Shown here one piece after another: positions 53,495 through 59,560 of a stretch of DNA of 59,560 nucleotides (the first letter of the stretch is position 1; the number at the start of each line of letters is the position of its first letter). Both the position numbers and the translations under genes were made by a program. The stretch lies in the NCBI GenBank assembly GCA_947450025.1, contig CANFTW010000018.1, positions 1 to 59,560 on the forward strand, in the 5' to 3' direction. Origin of the DNA: Bacteroidota bacterium (GTDB lineage: Bacteria > Bacteroidota > Bacteroidia > B-17B0 > Aurantibacillaceae). The notes below the pieces were generated by a model. It made no database searches. It saw only the letters and a list, made by a program, of their open reading frames with translations, and was not told the origin of the DNA.

Positions 53495-55741
53495 TTATTT
53501 CTTTATATTAACGATAATGAATTCTATTCTTCTGTTAATCGCATGTTCTTCTTCACTACAAGTTGATTTCACCGTTCCTTCGCAACCACAAGAGTTTATT
53601 AATTTACTTTCTCCGTAACCTTTTCCAGAAATACGGTTTTTGTCAATACCTTGTTTTACTATATAAGCAGTTGCAGCCTTTGCACGAGCAGCTGATAGTT
53701 TTAAGTTAGCGGAGGCTTTCCCTCTACAATCTGTATGAGCCCCTAATTCAATAACCATGGCAGGATATTGTTTCAAAACAGTAATCACTTTTTCTAATTC
53801 AATAGCGCCATCTTTTCTAATATCTGATTTCCCTAAATCGAAGTATATGGGTTTAACATCAATCATTTTTGATAAATCATAACCCAGTTCAACTTTTCCA
53901 ATTGTTAAGGCTAATAGTTCATTCAATTGAATTTCTCCTTCTTTAGTTATATCATATGAGAAGTTTAAAGTTTTTGTTAAATAACCTTCCTTTTCTATGG
54001 TAATAACATAATGAAGTTTATCCCCAACTTTATTATTTGTTAATGATTTTTTGTATTCTCCGTTTTTTTGAGTTTTCACTAACTCAAAATTATTATCTAC
54101 TAATACATCTTTTATTGTGATTTTTACATCTGGAATTCCGACACCTGTTTTCGCATCATAAATACAAGCTAATAAAGTTAGGTTTGGATTTCTCTCTAGT
54201 TCAATAATTTTAGTAAATTCATCTTGCTCAGGAGCTGTTTTTGTTGACATAAAATCTTCGATTCCAAAATATTTTTCTTTACTTACTCCTAAATGATATT
54301 CAATATCTTCTTCTATAACAGCTTGAAGTTCTCCTTTGTCATTCGTTATAAATGAATCAGCATTCATTTTAATTTTAGCTAGCGGAACAATCTCTTGTGT
54401 GTTTTTATCCTTAACAATAAAATTCACAATTTTACCTCTCACTACTTTTCTTAGAACATCTAAAGAATAAATATCGTCATTCATACCACCAGTTTTTCTA
54501 TTAGAACTAAAAAAACCTTTTTTTCCGTCGCTGTTTAAATTGTAGGCAAAATCATCATGTTCACTATTTACAGGTTTCCCCATGTTATATACTTTAGAAG
54601 AAATATCATTTTTGATTTTTGTTTCAAAAATGTCTAATCCACCTAGACCTGGATGTCCATTCGAGGCAAAATATAGTAAGTTATCTTCTGTTATTGCAGG
54701 GAAAATTTCAGTTCCTTTTGTATTTACTTTGTCTCCCATGTTTATTGGTGTTCCCCAAACTCCTCCTGCATCTTTTTTGCAATACCAAATATCCATACCG
54801 CCTTGTCCGCCACCCATATCAGAAGCAAAATACAGGGTATTGCCGTCAGCACTAAGAGCAGGATGCGCACAGTTATATTCAGTACTGTTAAATTTCATTT
54901 CCATTAAAGATTGAGGATCTCCTTTAATAATAACAGCTTGAAATATTTTTAATTTTTGCGTCCCATCAACACTTTTTTCTTTTTTACTCGTTGTGTTTCT
55001 AGTAAAGAAAATAGTTTGCCCATCCTTAGATGAACAAAAAGGACCATCATTAAATTTTGACGAGAAATTATCTAAAAAAACAACTGGCTTTTCATATTTC
55101 CCACCTGCGCCTTTTTCTGTCGAATACATTTGACAGTAATTACGGTCTGTCCAACCATGGTGTCGAGAAATCCAAGCACCTTTTGTGCGTGTTGAAGTAA
55201 AAACTACTTTATTATCTAAAAAAGTAACTGCCGAAAAATCGTCATAAGTTGAATTAAAAGATACTGTATCAATAGCATAAGCATCAGCATTTTTTGAAAA
55301 CTTTTGAAGAGTATTAATGGCATTTGCAAAATCTTGACCTCTGCTATCTCCTTTAAATTCCTCAAAGTATTTTTTAGCCTCATCATATCTTTCTGCTCCC
55401 ATTAAGGCTTGAGCATAATATAAATTATGAATATCATCTCCTTTGCCAAGTGAAATTAGTTTACCGTAACAAATGAGTTGTCCTTTATTATTGTTTGTTA
55501 AACGATAACATTCACCAAGATTTTGCAAAACGTTTACATTACTACTATCTTTTTTTAATGCGCTTTCGTATTTAGGAATAGCTTGCATGTATAAATTTCT
55601 TGCGAATAATTTATTAGCTGAAGTAACTGAATTTGATTCAACTTTATTACTTCTTTTAACTAAATTACTAGAGTCTGATTGAGCATTGTTTTGTAATGCA
55701 AACAAACTAATGATTGTAGATAAAATAATTGATTTTTTCAT
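53495..55741 (-). CDS. OmpA-family protein with TPR and PD40 repeats (T9SS/gliding-associated type)
   Basis: From ATG 55741 the protein has 748 residues with a signal peptide (1-20). TPR-like helices (about 40-130) are followed by a WD40-like PD40 beta propeller (about 155-440, repeated blocks such as HPALSADGNTLYFASDMGGGQGGMDIWYC). One or two carboxypeptidase-regulatory-like beta domains come next (about 450-610), then an OmpA peptidoglycan-binding domain (about 626-745, with YFDLGKSDIRKDG, GAHTDCRGKASANLKLSAARA). This layout matches PorE-like and related proteins that anchor surface systems to peptidoglycan. It is downstream of PorP/SprF by 4 nt. A longer start would overlap that gene. Confidence 0.9.
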   Translation of the reverse strand: MKKSIILSTIISLFALQNNAQSDSSNLVKRSNKVESNSVTSANKLFARNLYMQAIPKYESALKKDSSNVNVLQNLGECYRLTNNNKGQLICYGKLISLGKGDDIHNLYYAQALMGAERYDEAKKYFEEFKGDSRGQDFANAINTLQKFSKNADAYAIDTVSFNSTYDDFSAVTFLDNKVVFTSTRTKGAWISRHHGWTDRNYCQMYSTEKGAGGKYEKPVVFLDNFSSKFNDGPFCSSKDGQTIFFTRNTTSKKEKSVDGTQKLKIFQAVIIKGDPQSLMEMKFNSTEYNCAHPALSADGNTLYFASDMGGGQGGMDIWYCKKDAGGVWGTPINMGDKVNTKGTEIFPAITEDNLLYFASNGHPGLGGLDIFETKIKNDISSKVYNMGKPVNSEHDDFAYNLNSDGKKGFFSSNRKTGGMNDDIYSLDVLRKVVRGKIVNFIVKDKNTQEIVPLAKIKMNADSFITNDKGELQAVIEEDIEYHLGVSKEKYFGIEDFMSTKTAPEQDEFTKIIELERNPNLTLLACIYDAKTGVGIPDVKITIKDVLVDNNFELVKTQKNGEYKKSLTNNKVGDKLHYVITIEKEGYLTKTLNFSYDITKEGEIQLNELLALTIGKVELGYDLSKMIDVKPIYFDLGKSDIRKDGAIELEKVITVLKQYPAMVIELGAHTDCRGKASANLKLSAARAKAATAYIVKQGIDKNRISGKGYGESKLINSCGCEGTVKSTCSEEEHAINRRIEFIIVNIKK

Positions 55742-55745
55742 ATAC

Positions 55746-56681
55746 TTAGAAATATCTCGGAGTGACCACTTTACGTTGTTTGTATGAAAATAAATACCCA
55801 ATAGTAATCTCATGAGAACCTTGTGAATATTTTTGAATTTTAGTTAAAGCATAATCATAAGAGTAATTTACCAATAGCTGAGGATTGACTTGTAGTCCTA
55901 TTAAAGCAGAAATATCTGCCCCACTTCTATATGATACGCCTGCCCAAATTTTATTTTTAATTAAAACATTTACATTCACGTCATATTGTATGGGTGCATT
56001 TTGAACCATTTTAATCATGGCTTGAGGTTTGATTTTCAAGTCATCATTAATTTCAAATACATTTCCTACTGTTAGGTAATAATGAAATTTCGAGGGATTT
56101 AGTTTATTTGATTTTATAATTCCCCCAGTTTGATTAAATAAATAGCCGTCGTCAACCATACGTGGCACAGAAATACCAGCATAAAATTTATTAGTGTAGT
56201 AATAAATCCCTGCTCCAAAGTTAGGAGAGATTAGACTTGGAGTATTATTTGATATTTGAATATCTCCAACATCTGTAGGTTTTAATTCAGATAATTTATT
56301 TACCTGATTATGAATGCCCCCCATTAATCCAAAAGATAAATGTCCTTTATCACCTGTTTTAATCCTGTATGAATAATTTAAGTAAACTAGATTACGACTT
56401 AATTTACCAATTTGTTCATTAAGTACACTTAATCCTAATCCCATTTTATTATTCATTAGAGGACCATGAAGTGTGAAGGAGGTTGTAATTGGACGACCTG
56501 GAAAATTAACCCATTGTTGTCTATGAGTTAAATTTACAGCCATCGCTTCCTTAGAACCTGTATACGCAGGATTAATATACATTTCGTTAAACATATATTG
56601 TGTAAACATTGCGTCATACTGCGCTTTTGCAGCTATGGTAGAAAATAGCGTTACGATGAGAATAAATATTGATTTTTTCAT
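55746..56681 (-). CDS. PorP/SprF family outer-membrane protein
   Basis: From ATG 56681 the protein has 311 residues with a signal peptide (1-20, ending AKAQ). The mature start YDAMFTQYMFNEMYINPAYTGSKEAMAVNLTHRQQWVNFPGRPIT is the hallmark of the family. The rest is an outer-membrane beta barrel ending in TPRYF. SprF-type proteins work with T9SS type B cargo, and one such cargo is encoded directly upstream. An alternative ATG at 56711 would put ten polar residues before the signal peptide. Confidence 0.93.
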   Translation of the reverse strand: MKKSIFILIVTLFSTIAAKAQYDAMFTQYMFNEMYINPAYTGSKEAMAVNLTHRQQWVNFPGRPITTSFTLHGPLMNNKMGLGLSVLNEQIGKLSRNLVYLNYSYRIKTGDKGHLSFGLMGGIHNQVNKLSELKPTDVGDIQISNNTPSLISPNFGAGIYYYTNKFYAGISVPRMVDDGYLFNQTGGIIKSNKLNPSKFHYYLTVGNVFEINDDLKIKPQAMIKMVQNAPIQYDVNVNVLIKNKIWAGVSYRSGADISALIGLQVNPQLLVNYSYDYALTKIQKYSQGSHEITIGYLFSYKQRKVVTPRYF

Positions 56682-56719
56682 TGCCTTTATTTTAATGTTT
56701 TTAAATGTCATGATGATAA

Positions 56720-59560
56720 TTAATATTGCAGTACCACAAATCCATTAACTGGCTGATTGTTGCCATCCTGGAATTCTACAATAAAGTAGTAGGTTCCTTG
56801 CGGCAACTTACTATTGCCAACAATTAAGCCACTTACATTAGGTATACCTCCCCATGTATTATCATAAGCATTGTTTTCGTATACTTTATTACCCCAACGG
56901 TTAAATACGGTAATTTTAACTGTTCTGCCATCAATTCCTTTAATCACGAAAAAATCATTTTTACCATCTCCGTCTGGTGTAAACACATCCGGAATAAATA
57001 TCTCAACAGTTGGAGTTGCAGGACAGATAGTAGGATTTAAATATACAGTTGTGTCTTTATAACAACCATTAGTTCCAAATACACGAATAGTATAAGGTGT
57101 TGAGGTTATAGGATTTGATAACGTAGTAGTTAATATTCCTCCAAGAGGAATTACTGAAGCAGTGTTATAAGTAGCCGTTCCTGTATATGTTAAAGCTTGT
57201 GAAACATCATAAGTTTCTGTTCCAGAGTATCCAGCAATAATAATTGTACCATCTGTATTTTCTACTGTACCGGTGCACGTTGCAGGAATTGCTGAGGCGG
57301 TATATGAAGGGATAACTGTGCTTGAGCCAATTGTTACAACTGCAACATTTTGACATCCACTGGAAGGATCTGTAACCGTTACGGTATAGTCTCCCGCAAC
57401 TGATGTTGTTGGACTTTGAGCAGTTGAAGTGAAGCTAGATGGGCCAGACCATGAGAAATTTAATGGAGGAATAGTCCCTGTAATGACAGAAAGCGTGACA
57501 CTGGTATTACATCCTAACATTGGTGCTGGTGAAACTATTCCAACAACTGGGATAGTAGTATTACTGATAACAGTTGCTATGGTTGTTGTTGAACAACCCG
57601 AAATAGGATCGGTTACCGTTAATGTATAATCTCCAGAAGTCACCACGTTAGTTGGACTTTGAACTGCAGACGTATATGAATTAGGGCCTGTCCATGAATA
57701 ATTGACTCCACTTGATGCAGAGTTTCCAGTTAAACTAACGGTACCATTACTACACGTAATGCTATTATTAGCAATTGCTGTTACACTACTAGGGCCTGGC
57801 GTAATATTTACAAAAACAGTAGTAGAAGCAATACACACTCCATTATCTCCTATTACCGTATAAGTTGTACTAACTGATGGTGTAGCGGTAACAATTGTTC
57901 CTGATGAATTTAATGGTACCCATGTATATGTATTTGCCCCACTTGCAGTTAAGGTAACTGTAGAATTTGCACACGTAATTGTAGGATTTGCTACAGCAGT
58001 AATGGTCACTGCTGGAGCCACATTCAATACAAATGTATTCGTTGAAGAACATCCAAATCCATTATCACCTGTAACCGTATAAGTTGTTGTTGTTGCAGGT
58101 GCATCTGAAATTGTATTGCCATTTGTTCCTGTTGGGTTCCAAGTGTAATTTACAGCCCCATTGGCTGTAATAGTTGCTGTTGTACCAGCACATAATGTTC
58201 CTGATGGAAATGCTGATATACTTAATGTTGGATTAGAACCTACATTGATTGTAATAGTTTGAGTACCTACACAACCAATGCCATTATCACTACTTACGGT
58301 ATATGTTGTAGTAATTGTTGGACTATCAACTATACTTGCGGTATTGGCGTTAGATGGACTCCATGTATAAGTAGTGCCTCCTGTAGCTATTAATGTTACT
58401 GATCCTGCAGAACATAATACAGAAGATGTTGTTGTAATAGATAAGGAAGGTGTTGAATTAATAGTAATGGTTACAGTTTTAGTGTCGATACATCCAGAAC
58501 CATTATCTCCAATCACTGTGTAAGTTGTTGTAACGGTTGGCGTTACTGTTATCGAACTTCCAGTTAAATTGCCAGGATTCCAAGAATAAGTGGCTGCTCC
58601 AGCACTTGTTAAGGTAACTGTTGTTCCAGCACATACACTTGATGATGATGCAATAGCTGTAATAGTTGGAGTCGTTACTACATTAATAGTGATTGTTTCT
58701 GTATCAGAACATCCAAATGTGTTATTCCCAATTACTGTATAGGTAGTTGTAATTGAAGGAGAGTCTGTAATTGTAGTTCCAGAAACGCCTATAGGATTCC
58801 AAGTATATGTATTAGCGCCAGAAGCACTTAAGGTTAATGAATTAGAAGAACATAAAACTGTCGATGAAGGGGTAATTGAAATTGTAGGCACTGAGTTTAC
58901 TGTAATATCTAGAGTTTGGGTTGTAATACATCCTGTGCCATTATCTCCATCAATAGTATAGGTTGTGTTTCCCGCTGGCGTTACCGCAACATTTGATCCA
59001 GTTAAAGATCCTGGATTCCAAGTATATGATGCAGCACCACTTGCTGTTAATGTTGTAGTTAATCCTGCACAGATGGTTGAAGAAGAAGCTGTTGTGGTTA
59101 GTGTTGGATATACCCCAACGATTAAATTTAAGGTTACGCTACTACTGCATATTCCAGTTACTCCAGTTAAAGTATAATTCGTAGTTGTAGTTGGAGTCAC
59201 CACAATACTTGACCCAATAATAGATCCAGGATTCCATATATAATTTGTAGCGCCAGTAGCTGTTAATGTGGCAGAACTACCGCTACATATTAAAGTTGGA
59301 TTACTTGTCGCTAAGACTGTTGGTGTTGGACTAACTGCTATTTGTATAGTTGTTGATCCTATACAAGAAGTTCCGCCGTTATCTCCACTTAATGTATAGG
59401 TCGTGTTTGCTGCAGGAGACACAGAGATGTTAGCTCCAGTTAAGTTACCAGGATTCCAAGTATAAGAAGTTGCGCCAATAGCAGATAAAGAAGCTGTTGC
59501 CCCAACACAAATAGCAGTAGGCGAAGAGCTAGCAGTAACTGTAGGATTAGGACTAACCGT
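56720..59560 (-). CDS. large repeat adhesin with T9SS type B (gliding-motility-associated) C-terminal domain, 5' end outside window
   Basis: The frame is open from the right edge, giving 947 visible residues; the N-terminus is beyond the window. Eight repeats of about 73 residues come first, each with two Cys (ICxG near residue 14 and GxGC near 60), a YTWNPG and a TTTYTVIGDNG. Two PKD/Ig-like domains follow (YSWTGPNSYTSAVQSP and FSWSGPSSFTSTAQSP). The last 95 residues form a type B sorting domain: FIPDVFTPDGDGKNDFFVIKG, VFNRWGNKVYE, NTWGGIPN and GTYYFIVEF. This resembles SprB-type surface adhesins. The gene is followed by PorP/SprF and OmpA/PD40 genes, a typical three-gene cassette. Confidence 0.92.
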   Translation of the reverse strand, partial: TVSPNPTVTASSSPTAICVGATASLSAIGATSYTWNPGNLTGANISVSPAANTTYTLSGDNGGTSCIGSTTIQIAVSPTPTVLATSNPTLICSGSSATLTATGATNYIWNPGSIIGSSIVVTPTTTTNYTLTGVTGICSSSVTLNLIVGVYPTLTTTASSSTICAGLTTTLTASGAASYTWNPGSLTGSNVAVTPAGNTTYTIDGDNGTGCITTQTLDITVNSVPTISITPSSTVLCSSNSLTLSASGANTYTWNPIGVSGTTITDSPSITTTYTVIGNNTFGCSDTETITINVVTTPTITAIASSSSVCAGTTVTLTSAGAATYSWNPGNLTGSSITVTPTVTTTYTVIGDNGSGCIDTKTVTITINSTPSLSITTTSSVLCSAGSVTLIATGGTTYTWSPSNANTASIVDSPTITTTYTVSSDNGIGCVGTQTITINVGSNPTLSISAFPSGTLCAGTTATITANGAVNYTWNPTGTNGNTISDAPATTTTYTVTGDNGFGCSSTNTFVLNVAPAVTITAVANPTITCANSTVTLTASGANTYTWVPLNSSGTIVTATPSVSTTYTVIGDNGVCIASTTVFVNITPGPSSVTAIANNSITCSNGTVSLTGNSASSGVNYSWTGPNSYTSAVQSPTNVVTSGDYTLTVTDPISGCSTTTIATVISNTTIPVVGIVSPAPMLGCNTSVTLSVITGTIPPLNFSWSGPSSFTSTAQSPTTSVAGDYTVTVTDPSSGCQNVAVVTIGSSTVIPSYTASAIPATCTGTVENTDGTIIIAGYSGTETYDVSQALTYTGTATYNTASVIPLGGILTTTLSNPITSTPYTIRVFGTNGCYKDTTVYLNPTICPATPTVEIFIPDVFTPDGDGKNDFFVIKGIDGRTVKITVFNRWGNKVYENNAYDNTWGGIPNVSGLIVGNSKLPQGTYYFIVEFQDGNNQPVNGFVVLQY
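57800..59548 (-). repeat. eight 219-bp adhesin repeats
   Basis: The units have a constant 73-codon period (72 in two of them). They are diverged at the DNA level but strongly conserved at the protein level in the two Cys, the WNP and the YTVxGDNG block. They encode Ig-like beta domains. More copies may lie beyond the right edge. Confidence 0.88.

Noticed and set aside
57800-59548. Regularly spaced repeats that might suggest a CRISPR or satellite array
   Set aside because: They are in frame within one long coding sequence, have a 219-bp period and diverge at the DNA level while conserving protein motifs.

Overview
This window is AT-rich chromosomal DNA from a member of the Bacteroidota, most likely a Flavobacteriales-like or related aerobic lineage. 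Several independent signs support this. Secreted proteins carry type IX secretion (T9SS) C-terminal sorting domains of both type A and type B. There is a PorP/SprF protein beside an OmpA/PD40 protein and a repeat adhesin, and a fused MurF-alanine racemase. Bacteroidota-style promoters (TTG or TTTG, about 19 nt, TAnnTTTG) precede several genes. PdhB is separated from the other pyruvate dehydrogenase subunits, and there is an S46 dipeptidyl-peptidase. I cannot name the genus. I saw no rRNA, tRNA, CRISPR array, insertion sequence or prophage.

Layout. 1-4000 (minus): a peptide-binding lipoprotein, a membrane J-domain protein, an alpha/beta hydrolase and a GNAT acetyltransferase cut by the left edge. 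4.1-10.6 kb (plus): a conserved secreted protein, a biotin carrier protein coupled to a Tat-type superoxide dismutase, then aspS, a TauE permease, mltG and a one-domain DEAD-box protein. 10.6-15.9 kb is an accessory stretch: a small XRE regulator facing three secreted-protein genes across a perfect palindrome, then a T9SS serine hydrolase and small membrane or secreted proteins. 16-21 kb: paaZ, cdaA and an Uup-type ABC-F ATPase, meeting rpsF-rpsR-rplI at a shared terminator. 22.5-32.3 kb: a lytic transglycosylase, two two-component systems, a MenI-like thioesterase, a class 3 lipase, an S46 peptidase and a small membrane protein. 32.4-39.1 kb: murF-alr, a GT39-like membrane enzyme, a cytochrome c/copper monooxygenase fusion, rsmI and a His-rich lipoprotein. 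39.3-43.3 kb (minus): groES-groEL and plsX-fabH. 43.6-48.9 kb (plus): sufE, a DMT transporter, rplU-rpmA, serS and an orphan histidine kinase. 48.9-49.8 kb: a second XRE regulator facing a lipoprotein across a palindrome. 49.8-53.4 kb: etfB-etfA-bifunctional nuclease, divergent from pdhB. 53.5 kb to the right edge (minus): an adhesin with 73-residue repeats, PorP/SprF and OmpA/PD40.

Most of the window is housekeeping. The parts most worth a second look are the copper monooxygenase fused to a cytochrome c domain, the single-domain DEAD-box protein, the two XRE/palindrome/secreted-protein modules, the palindrome in the serS promoter, the unusual murF-alr start region, the His-rich lipoprotein, and genes whose promoter box lies only 4-6 nt before the start codon. 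Gene calls rest on motif recognition by eye. No database search or computation was run.
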